A program made the translations under genes and the position numbers. A stretch of DNA of 64,000 nt from Aquilaria yunnanensis (lineage: Eukaryota > Streptophyta > Magnoliopsida > Malvales > Thymelaeaceae): NCBI GenBank assembly GCA_039654915.1, contig CM077597.1, positions 86,182,001 through 86,246,000 on the forward strand. The letters are read 5' to 3'. Of this stretch, positions 1 to 10,828 are shown one piece after another. The number at the start of each line of letters is the position of its first letter. Within the stretch, counting starts at the first letter, position 1. A model generated the notes under the pieces. That model ran no database searches. It was given only the letters and a program-made list of their open reading frames with translations, and was not told where the DNA came from.

Positions 1-2
1 CC

Positions 3-2360
3 GAGAAAATCAAGGCTCTGCTTGAGTTTCAAACTCCTGCCACAGTGAAAGATGTGCAGAGACTTACCGGAAGAATAACCTCTTTGGGCAGGTTTATTTC
101 CAGGTACGGAGATAGGTGCCGGCCTTTCTTCAAAGTCCTCAGTAAAGCAGCAAAAAAGGAGGACGACCTTGGAAGAAATGATCATGTTTGGGATGAAGAC
201 TGCCAAAAGGCCTAGGAAGAACTCAGAATCTACCTGGCCAACCTGCCTACTCTGTGATAGCCTCACGAGGGAGAGCCCCTCGTACTGTACCTCGCCATCA
301 CAGGAAAAGCCGTGAGCTCGGTCCTTATGAAAGAAGAAGGGCCAAAACAATGGCCGGTCTACTATGTGAGCAAATCCCTGCATGGCGCCGAAATCAGGTA
401 CTCTCTACTGCAAAAAGCTATATACGCCTTGGTGCTTGCAGGGAGAAGGCTACGACCGTACTTTCGGGCTCACCCCATCATCGTCCGAACTAGTCTGCCG
501 CTACGGGACGTCATGAGGAAAATTGATCATTCTGGCAGGCTCTCCAAGTGGTGTATAGAGCTTGGCGAACACGATATCACTTATGAACCCCGGAAGGCCA
601 TAAAAGCTCAAGCATTGGCAGACTTTATTGCCGAAATACCCACCGCTGAGAACAGCCACCAAGATTCGAACGAGGGTGAGCCAGAATGGACCTTGCATGT
701 TGATGGAGCCTCGGGGTCCGAACACCAGGGAGCTGGGGTAGTTATCAGAGGCCCCGAAGGCCTAGAGGTAATAAAGGCTATCAAATTCAGCTTCAATGCC
801 ACTAACAATGTGGCTGAGTATGAAGCTCTCATAGCGGGATTGCGCCTAGCCAGAAAAATTGGCGTGAGAAACTTAAGGGCTCACAGTGATTCCCAGCTAG
901 TAGTTTGGCAGACGGCAGGAGATTATGGGGCGAAGGACCCAACCTTGGCAAAATACCATGAGCTGGTAACAAAACTCATCCAAGAGTTTGACGCCGTACG
1001 GATTGAAAACGTACCCCGGTGGAATAACACCGAGGCAGATTGCTTGGCAAAGTCACAAGCATACACCGAGGTGCTAGACCATCCGAGCATCACGGTGCTG
1101 AGGATAGCAACCTCGGGAAAAGGATGGAAAAACCCAATGAAAAGGTATCTCGCGGAAAATGTGCTTCCCGAGGACCCCAGCGACGCCGCAAAACTACGAA
1201 GACATTCAGGCCGATTCTTCCTAATCGGCGAAGAACTATATCGGCAAGGATACGCCAATCCACTGCAAAGGTGTGTGGACGAAGAGGATACTGACATGAT
1301 CCTTGAAGAAGTCCACGAAGGCGTTTGTGGTTTGCACATCAGAACCGACGCTCTGGCAGCGGTAATACTTCGCCAAGGATACTTCTGGCCTACACTAAGA
1401 AAGGACGCAAGGCAGTTCATCCGAAAAAGCGGTAGTTGCCAGAGACACGCGAACATCCAAAGGGCACCCTCGGAAATGGTAACTTCGGCTAACTATCCCT
1501 GGCCTTTCGCAGTCTGGGGTATAGACCTTATTGGGCCACTCCCCACTGCGCCTAGAGGAGTGAAATTCTGCGTAGTAGCAGTAGACTATTTCTCCAAATG
1601 GATCGAGGTAGAACCGCTAGCGACTATCTCGGCAAAAAAAGTGAAAAAGTTCGTATGGAAGAACATTGTATGCAGATTCAGCATACCGAGGGTACTAGTA
1701 GCTAATAATGGATCCCAATTCATAGACAAAGGATTCCAGGAATTTATCAGTGACCTCGGCATAAAGATGCACTTCGCCCCAGTAGCTCACCCCCAAAGTA
1801 ACGGGCAGGTGGAAGTATCTAACAGGACCATAAAAGATGGCCTGAAAAAGAGACTGGGAGAAGCAAAAGGGAAATGGCCAGGAGAACTCCAAAGCGTATT
1901 ATGGAGCTACCGAACGATGCCTCGAAGGGCCACAGGGGAAACTCCCTTTTCACTCATCTTCGGGACAGAGGCCATTATCCCAGTCAAGATAGTCAGACCA
2001 TCAATACGGGTGCAAGTATTTGATGAAGGTGGAAACGACCTCGGCCGTAGAACCAAGCTCAACCTCGCCGGCAAACACAGAGAAATAGCCGAGCTGAGAA
2101 GAAAAGCTTTTTAGCAAAGAGTGGCCGCGGCTCTAAACTTACGGGCCAGGCCAAAAGAAATCAAGAAAGGAGACCTCGTTCTCCGAAAGGCTGACTTTGC
2201 ACCCCGAAGGCCATCCCACGGAGTACTTCGCGCAAACTGGGAAGGACCTTATCTGGTTCTCGCCGAAGTACGAAAAGGCGTGTACAAACTTGGCGACGCC
2301 GAAGGCGTAGAATTGAAAAACACTTGGCACTCAGACACCTTGAGAAAATTCTACGCCTAA
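3..2360 (+). pseudogene. Tat pol remnant: RT/RNase H end, second RNase H, integrase
   Basis: One reading frame runs from base 3 to 2360 with stops at 213-215, 255-257, 258-260 and 2112-2114. It starts in the RT-RNase H connection. The second RNase H (about 690-1070) keeps all four acidic positions: HVDGASG, AEYEAL, SDSQLV and EADCLAK. The integrase zinc finger (about 1310-1450) has both histidines, but its first cysteine is serine (codon 1428-1430) while the second remains (1437-1439). In the catalytic core, the first Asp (1524-1526) and the Glu (1812-1814) are present, but the central Asp is Asn (1704-1706, VANNGSQF). The C-terminal integrase domain ends at 2360. With those losses the integrase should be inactive. 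The assignment rests on the dual RNase H. Confidence 0.9.
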
Positions 2361-2487
2361 GCTTGAGCGAAGGAATCGTACTGTACGAAAAATACTCTAA
2401 GTACAGAAGTTTCTTGAGAAAATTTCTTGAGTGCAGAATTGTACAGAATTCTGCGAAGATGCTCGCCATGAGAAAAGCGCAGAGACA

Positions 2488-2770
2488 GTTTTCCGAAGTC
2501 CCTTGAGCCATCACGCTCGGGAAAAATGGAAAACAAAAAATCTCGCAAAAGGTTTCCTAAGTCTCTTGAGCGAACATGCTCGGAACAAGGGGAAATGAAG
2601 AATTTGACTAAAGGATTTCCGAAGTCCCTTGAGCGAACGTGTTCGGGACAAAAGGAAATAAAAGTCTTTTGAGCGAACGTGTTCGGGACAAGGGAAGATA
2701 AGAAGTTTCTTTGATCGCAGGTTTTCCGAAGTCTCTTGAGCAAACGTGTTCGGGACAATGGAAATGAAAA
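2488..2770 (+). repeat. Tandem repeat downstream of Tat integrase
   Basis: Five diverged copies of a unit built on TTCCGAAGTC, CTTGAGCGAACGTG and TTCGGGACAA begin near 2489, 2553, 2615, 2661 and 2722. Spacing varies from about 45 to 65 bases because the A-rich linkers differ. It sits between the pol stop and the end of the antisense gene, where Retand-type elements are known to carry amplified tandem repeats. It does not look coding. Confidence 0.75.
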
Positions 2771-2893
2771 TATTGGAAAAACACTTAGCCAAAAAAGATC
2801 TTCATTTACAAGAGAGCTAGCTTACAAAGAAGAAGTGCCCAAAGAAGAAGTACAAAAATGAAGAAGAAAAGGGAAAAGGAGCCCTAAAACAGT

Positions 2894-5245
2894 CTAAGGG
2901 TTCTCGGCGTTCCGAGAGCCACCCGCTTCCGCATCCCTTTCCACCACCTTCGGCGCCGGAATTGAGGAAGGAAGATTCAGGTGCTCGATCTTGGACCAGG
3001 ACCACCGAGGTCCCTCAGGAATGTTGAGAGCCTCCAAAAAAGAGAGGTCCAGATCTGGGAACCTCTGAAGGACTTGGTGCCGAGCTAGGCAGAACCCGTC
3101 CTGGTAGGCGACCTTCGCCATTTGGTCGGACTTGTCCTTCTCAACCCCAAGGTCCTTGAGCTCGTCCTTCAGATCTGCAACCTCCTTCTTCAGCGCCTTT
3201 ATCTTCTTCTTCTCAGACTCCTTCTTCAAAGACTTGACCTCGGCTTCAAGAGCGCTCTTCTCAGACGCCAGCGTCAGTATGAGACTGTCAGCAGCTGACT
3301 TATCTTTGAGGAGGTCTTGGTTGGCAGCAAGTGTTCCCACCACCTGATCGCCGAGGTCAGCGATTTTCTGGGAGGAGTCCTTTAAAATGGCTTCTTTTTC
3401 CTTCTGGAACTCCTCTCGAAGGGCAGCAACTTCTTTCTCTGTAACCTCTGCCAGCTGCTGGTTTTTGGTGACCAACTCCGAATGTATGGCCTTCGCTTTA
3501 TCCAAGGCCTTTAAAGCTGAAGCTCGGAAAGCAATCTCCCTGGCCACCCGAACTCAGAGGAAGCCAGCGTACCCCAGCAGCTGCAAAGAAGATAAACGCA
3601 AGGTCAGTAAGAGCCAAACACTTAGGAAAAAACTGAAGGGAAAAATGTGTGAAAAGCATACCTGAGCAGCATGCTCGGTGACTTTCGCGGCAAGGGTGTT
3701 ATCCTTCGGATGGGCCGCCGCTATAGCTTTGAAAGAGGCCTCAGTCAGCACCCCCTTCGAAATTTGCTTAGCCATTTGAGGACAGTCCTCGGAGTACAAG
3801 TTCATGTCCTCCGTGAACGTCCAGAAAGGCTCTTTTGGTATCTTCCCTTGCGGGATTTTGGCATCCCGAACGGCCCGCTTCTGGGTATGTTCAGCCACCC
3901 AGTTCGGAGTAAGCAACTCCCCTGCATGGAAAAAATGAGAAGCAGGTCAAAGTCAAAGAAAAAATCCAGAAAAAAGAGTCACACTTTATCTGAAAAACAA
4001 CAAACCTGGCGGCACCTCGACCACGACGTTTTCGGAGTCCTCAGCCTCCCCGGACAAAATCCCCTTGCCCTTCTTCTTGCGCCGCTCCTCGGCAAAAGGC
4101 GCCTCTACCACGGCGTCTAGAAGGACCTGCGACGCGGAAGGGCTTTGAGGAGGGACGTCGGTGGGAGGGACATTGGCGGCGGCAGGGACCTCGGCCGAAG
4201 CATCGAGCGGTGAAGTGGCAGTGACCTCGGCGTCCTCGCTTTCCTCCCCAATACTTTCCAAAGGGGAGGAAAGTACAGTCTTCTTCACCCGTTTAGCCGA
4301 GGGACCAGCACCGACAGACTTCCGCCTTCGGGAGGTTGCCTTCTTTGTCTGATCCCCCTTCTCCACCTGGTCGGAAAAAAGGGACTTGTAAAATGCAGCA
4401 GTCCCGTCGCCCATCTCTAAAAAAGAAAAAAGACATCAGCGTAAGTCCGAGGGAAAAAACAACAAGGGAGTAGAAGATAACTCACTTTCGACAAGCGTTT
4501 CGAAAGAGATTTCCTCCCGAAGGAGCTGCACCAACCAGGAATCCTTCCCGGCGATGGCAGGAGCTAGCATCTTGAGGTCGGTCTCGTGCTCCTTAACCAC
4601 CTTTAACTCCCGGAGGACCACTTCGGTCATCAACCTCCAGTTGATAGGGAAGGGGTAGAGAGAGCGCGGAGCGACCTCGAGAGCCCAGTCAGAGACGGCG
4701 CGGATGCAGCCGTCGAAGTTCACGAAAATGGGAGCCAACTCTGGGGTCAGCAACATCCTCGGATCAACGACGTCCACATCTAGCTTTCCCTGAGCCCATT
4801 TGGTCGGAACATACGACCAGGCCTCATCCATCTTCAGGAAGAAGAATTTCTGTTGCCACCCCCGCCAACTGTCCTTGGTGGCGAAGAGCTTGTAGTACTA
4901 CATGAAGATTATAAAATGGGGTTTTATCCCGAACACGCCACACATGCAAAGAAAGGTGTTAAAATAGCAGTAAGAGTTCGGGGGAAGCTGGTTCACAGCA
5001 ATGCCATGAAATTGGCAGAACTCGCAAACCATCTTCGGGGGAGGATACCGAAGTCCGGCCTTCAGCTGGGATCGGAAAATGGTAACCTCGTTACTACGGT
5101 TTGAAAAAGCATAGTGGTCAGGTCGTGGCAGCCTGGTAATGGCGTAAGAGGGAAGAAAGAACTTTTTCTTCCACCTCTCTAGTTTTTTTGGGGTGGTGCA
5201 ACAAGGATGGGATAAAAGAGGCTGCCAGCTCTCAGGGATAGGCAT
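2894..5245 (-). pseudogene. Antisense spliced gene of the Tat element (plant transposon-protein family)
   Basis: On the minus strand four exons join in frame: 5245-4486, 4416-4006, 3921-3662 and 3580-2894, 2118 nt or about 705 residues. Introns of 69, 84 and 81 bases all start GT and end AG and keep the frame. The first exon starts MPIPESW and resembles the putative plant transposon protein / gypsy-type transposon domain family. Exon 2 is acidic and Ser/Pro-rich with basic clusters. Exon 4 is a long Lys/Glu-rich coiled coil of about 130 residues. Two in-frame stops (4898-4900 and 3554-3556) break it. It runs opposite to pol. Its function is not known; a role in regulating the element is only a guess. 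Exon ends are inferred from splice motifs. Confidence 0.75.
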
Positions 5246-5504
5246 TTTGGACAGAAAAACGAGTTCGGAAAAGGCAAGAAAACAGTTTCCGAAGAAAACT
5301 CGAAAGAACAGAGGGATCAAAACACTCTGGAAAACAAAAACCCACCAAAAGATTTGCCAAAATCTGTGGTCGCCGTCGTGAAAGGTTGCCGGAAAAAGCT
5401 CTGTTAAGACAGCTCCGCCGCAGAAAACAAAGGAAAGCGCAAAAGCAGAGGAAAGCAGAGAAAGGAGCAGTAGCAAAAGCAAAAGGGACTTATGATGGAA
5501 TGGC

Positions 5505-5514
5505 CTATTTGTAG
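5505..5514 (-). promoter_or_regulatory. TATA-like box upstream of the antisense gene
   Basis: Minus-strand CTACAAATAGGCC lies about 260 bases upstream of the antisense start codon at 5245, inside a symmetrical GGCCTA-TAGGCC context. It would be the natural core promoter for the spliced antisense transcript. Position and sequence are the only evidence. Confidence 0.35.
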
Positions 5515-5779
5515 GCCGAGGGTGGGTAACCGAAACGTCATCATAAGTACACTTTGGAGGTGAACCGTTGCCGTAACTGCTCTCTGTGCCTGAAAAGACG
5601 CGCCCTCTGTAACCGACGCGACTCTCCTCTAATGGCAAAGTGCCACATGCCAACCGCCGCGCCAAAATAGGGGACACGTCTTCTGACATCCCTAAAAAGC
5701 TGGACGCGCCGCTCAGACTGACACGCTTGGCCATCAGACGCGACGTTACACAGACCTGCAAAAAGAGAAAGCAGGCTAC

Positions 5780-5941
5780 CTCGAGGACACCAAGAGACAG
5801 GCTATGGCCGAACAGCCCATGACCTTCGGGCAAGAGGTGTATCTTCAGCACAGGCTCCGCCTCGAAGACACCAAAGAACAGGCCAAGGCCGAACAGCCCA
5901 TGACCTTCGGGCAAGAGGTGCATCCTCGGAACAGGTTGAGC
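5780..5941 (+). repeat. 81-bp tandem duplication
   Basis: Two adjacent copies share CTCGAGGACACCAAG-like starts, then GGCCGAACAGCCCATGACC and TTCGGGCAAGAGGTG, offset by 81 bases (for example 5806 and 5887). It lies between the antisense gene's presumed 5' end and the 3' LTR. Confidence 0.8.
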
Positions 5942-6010
5942 TTCCTAAAAAGACTCCCACAGAACAACCTTGGAAAGAGATGCAAAACCGAAGTCTTCAC
6001 TTCGGCTTTC

Positions 6011-6022
6011 CAAAGGGGGGCA
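6011..6022 (+). promoter_or_regulatory. Polypurine tract of the Tat element
   Basis: CAAAGGGGGGCA directly precedes TGTGATAG, the start of the 3' LTR. This is the expected place and composition for plus-strand primer synthesis. Confidence 0.75.
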
Positions 6023-6850
6023 TGTGATAGCCAAAGGCTATCGCCTCTATCTGGCTGAACTCCCTGCCACAAGAATGGCTAGAAGAAACTGGCGCTACCC
6101 GAGAAAAGGTGGGATCATACACCTCAGGAGATAGCCGAAGAGCTTCGAGCCCGGCACGCCAGGAAACTTGAGGATACTACTAGCCCTCCGAGGTTGTAAA
6201 CAGATTGCCTTCAGAAAAGAGGCACCAGCTATTGCGGGCCGAACATGATCTCCCCGAAGGAGGAACTCCTTGAAGCTGGGAACCCCCGAACTGAGGGCAT
6301 GTTTCCCGAAGAGGCACTGTCCGTACCAAAGGACAACCTCGCCCAGTGACCTCGGGAGTACGGCAGGAGCATTTAAGGAAGCCTCTGACATGTTGCCCAC
6401 AGACAGCACAAGTTGCCTCAAACGGCGGCCTGACACGCCGACGCCATCAAAGTCACATCATGGCCCGTCTCGGCTCAAGGCTCTAGGGGCCTGCCACCGG
6501 CTATTTGCCCCCTACGCCCAGAAATTCAGGAACATTTGACCGTACATGTGTCAAGATCTGAACGGGCTAGGAACTCCCATAAATACCAGGAAATAATATA
6601 TGGCATAGAGGTTGGCAAATAATCCGACTCCCCCACTTTGAGAAAACACTCACAGGCAAGCCTTCCTAGCCTCTTGTGCTATTCCTCCACTTTCTCTCAG
6701 AACCGCTGACTTGGGCGTCAGAGGCTCCTCCCTGGAAAAATACTCCGGGGACCTCCTAACCCTCATTTTCTGAGTTTTTCAGGCACTCTCCCTTGGGCAA
6801 TCAAGCTTCCAGACGATCTTCCTCCCCAGAAGTCTCACCACCAGTCACCA
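6023..6850 (+). mobile_element. 3' LTR of the Tat element (end approximate)
   Basis: It begins TGTGATAGCC right after a polypurine tract. A TATA-like CATAAATACC lies at 6579-6588 and would mark the U3/R border. No second LTR copy is in the window for comparison, so the 3' boundary near 6850 is a guess. Recognisable chromovirus sequence begins near 7175. Confidence 0.6.
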
Positions 6851-7150
6851 TGACTTTCAACGATGAAGCTGCTGGGCATCACTTAGCTCAACGGGGTAAG
6901 GCAAGGATGTGAGATAAGCAACTGTCCAGACCGCTTGACACGAGTCGGAGTCGTATGCCATCACGACCTGCACATGCAGGCAGTTTCCGTCCTATACCAC
7001 GACCGATGCTTGCCAGGGGCAAGGACATTTTGGCAGAGGTCAGCCAATCGATAGTAGAGCTACCCGACTACAGCTTAATGGGACAAAAGGGCCTACAATG
7101 CGACCGGTTTTACAAGGCCAGGGGGGCCTAGTTGTCAGACTTTTCATTTT
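6851..7150. other. Unassigned junction between Tat LTR and chromovirus gag
   Basis: No open frame or terminal motif is clear. The plus-strand translation is rich in Gly, Arg and Gln in places, as a decayed gag linker would be, but this is weak. Confidence 0.3.
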
Positions 7151-7159
7151 TTTCACCCA

Positions 7160-10100
7160 ATTGGAGGGCGGTGTGTGACCTGCTTCTATTGTCAGGAGAT
7201 AGGGCATCTATCCAGGCAATGTCCTAAAAGGGATGCTCCACTAGCATCACACATTCCACCAGCAGCACCGGCAGGACCACCAACAAAGAAACCTCATGTG
7301 GCAGAACGTGTTTACGCAGTGACAGCCGAGGAGGCAGAGGATGCTCCAGGTGTGGTGAAAGGTACACTGTTATTTATAGCTTAGGTTAGTGATTGTTTGA
7401 ATTGATCATAGGTACTCTTTCAATTTCTGGGTTCCCTGCTAGAGTTCTTATAGACTCAGGGTCCACACATTCTTTCATATCTCCTAGACTAGCAAATCAG
7501 TTAGGAATGCTTGTTAAAGAGCTTCCTTTCATACTAGTGGTTTCTACACCATCAGACACTAGTATGAGTTCTACTCGTGTACTTTAATCTTGCTCGATTT
7601 CTGTCAGAGGACGCGATTTAGACTCTGACCTCTTTGTGCTTCGGATATCTGAATTTGATTGCATTTTGGGCATAGATTGGCTACATTGCCACCATGCTAA
7701 AATGGATTGCTATCAGAAGCTAGTTACCTTTTCCTGCCTGATGGGTCGGAAGTGCAATTTGTGGGGGATAAAAAGAGCTTCACTCCAATCTTAATTTCTA
7801 GCTTGCAAGCTAATAGATATCTCTGTCAAGGTGGTGTTGGCTATTTGGCTTATGTGTAGTCAGCGTCAGAGAAGCCTGAATCAGTAGCTGGTATTCCCAT
7901 TGTGGAAGAATTTTTAGAAGTGTTTCCAGAGGAGTTACCTGGAATGCCACCTAGCCGGGATGTTGACTTCACCATTGATTTATTGCCAGGAATGGCTCCT
8001 ATCTCTCAAGCACCTTATCAAATGGCTCCCTCAGAAATGGAGGAACTAAAAAGTCAATTACTGGAGCTTCCCGAAAAGGGGTTCATACATCCAAGTACCT
8101 CACCTTGGGGTGCTCCTGTTTTATTCGTAAAGAAGAAGGATGGCAGCTTGAGGATGTGCATCGATTATCGACAGATAAATTTGGTAACGATAAAGAATAA
8201 GTACCCTTTGCCTTGGATTGATGACCTGTTTGATCAGCTGAGGGGATCATCAGTGTTCTCCAAGATCGATTTGAGGTCTAGGTACTATCAACTGAAAATC
8301 AAAGAGGGAGATGTGTCAAAGACATCATTCGGGACTCGTTATGGGCATTATGAGTTTTTAGTGATGCCCTTCGGGTTAACGAATGGACCCGCAGCTTTCA
8401 TGGGCCTAATGAATATTGTGTTCCAACCATACCTAGATCATTTTGTCATCATTTTCATAAATGATATTCTGATTTACTCACCATATGCTGAAAGCCATAG
8501 AGAACATTTGAGGATTGCACTTTAGACGTTGAAGGAGCATAAGCTGTATGCAAAGCTGAGCAAGTGCAAGTTTTGGTTGGACAGTGTCACCTTTTTAGGC
8601 CATGTGGTAACTAAGGAAGGAATTTTAGTGGATCCTAGTAAGGTTGAAGCTGTGGTGAACTGGCAACAACCGATGACCATGTCTGAGATTCGGAGTTTCT
8701 TAGGCTTGGCTGGGTATTATAGATGCTTTGTAGAAGGTTATTCAAAGCTGGCACGCCCTTTGACCCAACTGACTAAGAAGGATCAACCATTCTAGTGGAC
8801 TGGGCAGTGCGAAAATAATTTTCAGGAGTTGAAGAAGCGGTTAGTCTCTACACCTGTTCTTACTCTTCATGATAGGCGGAGTCGTTTTGCAGTTTATACA
8901 GATGCATGACATCAGGGGCTTGGCCATGTATTGATGCAGGCGGGAAAGGTGATCGCTTATGGGTCTAGGCAGTTGAGGCCTCATGAGCTTAATTACGCAA
9001 CTCATGATTTGGAGTTGGCAGCTGTCATATATGCGTTAAAGCTTTGGAGACATTATTTGTATGGAGAAGAGTTTGAGGTCTTCACTGATCACAAAAGCCT
9101 ATAATATCTATTGCCACAGAGGGAACTCAATAATCGACAGCGTCATTGGGTTGAATATCTCTCCGATTATAATTGCACTATTCAGTATCACCCAGGTAAA
9201 GCCAACCTAATGGCTGATGCTTTGAGTAGAAAAACGGGTGCTAAACTGAATGCTATGGTGGTTTCTGAGTGGAAACTACTAGAGGAGTTTAGTCATATGA
9301 GCTTAGGTGTTCAAGTGAATGGACCCAAGGTTCTCATGGTCAGTTTGCATATGGAGCCTGCACTTGTGTCAAGGGTCAAGGAGGCGCAAAAGGAGGATCC
9401 ACAGTGCTGAGAATGGTTAGTTCTGGGGCAAAAGGGATTCAGTGTGGATGTGGATGGTACCTTAAAACTTCAAAATAGAATTGTTGTTTCCCAATGTAGT
9501 GAGGTGAAGTACGATGTTCTATCGGCGGCACATGCATCTCGGTTGACCATCCACCCCGGGGGCACCAAGATGTACCATGATTTGAAGAAAAGCTTTTAGT
9601 GGAGTGGCATGAAGAAGGATATTGCAGAGTTTGTATCTAGATGTCTGACTTATCAGAAGGTCAAACTAGAACACCAGATACCTGGAGGACTGCTACAGCC
9701 GTTAGAGATTCCTCAATAGAAGTGGGATGACATTGTAATGGATTTCATAGTCGGGCTACCTGCCACTCGTCATCGACATAATGCAATATGGGTTATAGTT
9801 GATCGGTTAACCAAGTCAGCCCACTTTTTGGCAATCCAAAAGACTTGGCCTGTAGCTAGATTAGCTGAATTATACATATCTGCGATAGTTCGTCTTCATG
9901 GAGTACCGAGGAGCATTATTTCTAATAGGGATCCATGATTCACGTCATAGTTTTGGCAGGCTTTACAAGAACAGTTGGGCACTGTGACATTAATGAGCAC
10001 CGCTTATCATCCACAGACAGATGGGCAGTCAGAGAGGACTATACAAACTATTGAGGATATACTTAGAGCTTGTGCATTGGATTACAAGAACTCCTGGGAT

Positions 10101-10770
10101 AATGACCTGCCACTAGTGGAGTCTGCTTATAATAATAGCTATCACTCCAGCATTCAGATGGCCCCATATGAGGCTTTGTATGGACGTAGTTGTTGTACTC
10201 CGGTGTGTTGGGAAGAATTAGGCGACAGGCCTTTATTAGGACCAGATTTGGTACAACAAACTTTAGATAAGGTCAACATAATCAAACAACGATTGGTAAC
10301 GGCTCAAGATAGGCAGCGGAGTTATGCAAACCAGAGGCGTCGTCTCTTGGAGTTTGTTGGTGATCATGTGTTCCTAAAAGTGTCACCGAGCAAGGGAGTT
10401 CAACGTTTTGGAGTGAGAGGAAAGTTAGCCCCGCACTTTGTTGGACCTTTTGAAATTTTAGAACTGGTTGGAGAGGTGGCTTATAGAGTTGCTTTACCAC
10501 CTAACTTGGCTAGAATTCATAATGTGTTCCACGTGACTAATATTCGAAAGTATCAACCAAATCCAGCACATGTTATTCCGTGGGAGCCCTTGCAGTTACA
10601 CGAGGATTTGACTTACGTCGAGGTGTCTTTGGCCATTGTGGATCGTAGAGAAAAGGTTTTGCGCAACAAAGTCATTCAACTGGTAAAGGTCGTTTGGAAT
10701 AATCATGGAGAGCAAGAAGCAACCTGGGAAGTTGAGGATGAGCTTTGAAAGAAGTATCCACAGCTTTAAG
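7160..10770 (+). pseudogene. Decayed Tekay-like chromovirus gag-pol
   Basis: The gag zinc knuckle CFYCQEIGHLSRQC is at about 7181-7222. Protease (LIDSGSTHSF) is near 7450 in another frame. RT, RNase H, integrase and a C-terminal chromodomain-like tail share one frame from 7902 to 10748. That frame has ten stops, starting at 8523, 8793, 8907, 9102, 9408, 9597, 9717, 9936, 9948 and 10746. The RT active-site motif reads FINDILIYS, so the first catalytic Asp of the usual FIDD is Asn. The last integrase zinc-finger cysteine is Tyr (CLTYQK). The tail EQEATWEVEDEL is typical of Tekay-clade chromodomains. No 5' LTR or intact gag remains. The element is old and inactive. Confidence 0.9.
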
Positions 10771-10815
10771 ATACTTCTCAATGCCTTCTTTCAAATTTGG
10801 GGACAAATTTCTTTT

Positions 10816-10828
10816 AATGGGAGGAGGC
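10816..10828 (+). promoter_or_regulatory. Polypurine tract of chromovirus A
   Basis: AATGGGAGGAGGC ends directly before TGTAATAACCC. It fixes the 3' LTR start at 10829. Confidence 0.85.

Larger units (their letters stand above)
1..6850 (+). mobile_element. Tat-lineage Ty3/Gypsy LTR retrotransposon, 3' part
   Basis: Seen: the end of a reverse transcriptase/RNase H region, a second RNase H, integrase, a tandem-repeat stretch, a long gene on the opposite strand, a polypurine tract and an LTR starting TGTGATAG. A second RNase H plus extra antisense reading frames between integrase and the 3' LTR is known for Tat/Retand-type plant elements. The 5' LTR, gag, protease and most of RT lie left of the window. 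Stop codons and lost catalytic residues show that the copy is dead. The right boundary is approximate because the LTR end was not identified. Confidence 0.85.
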
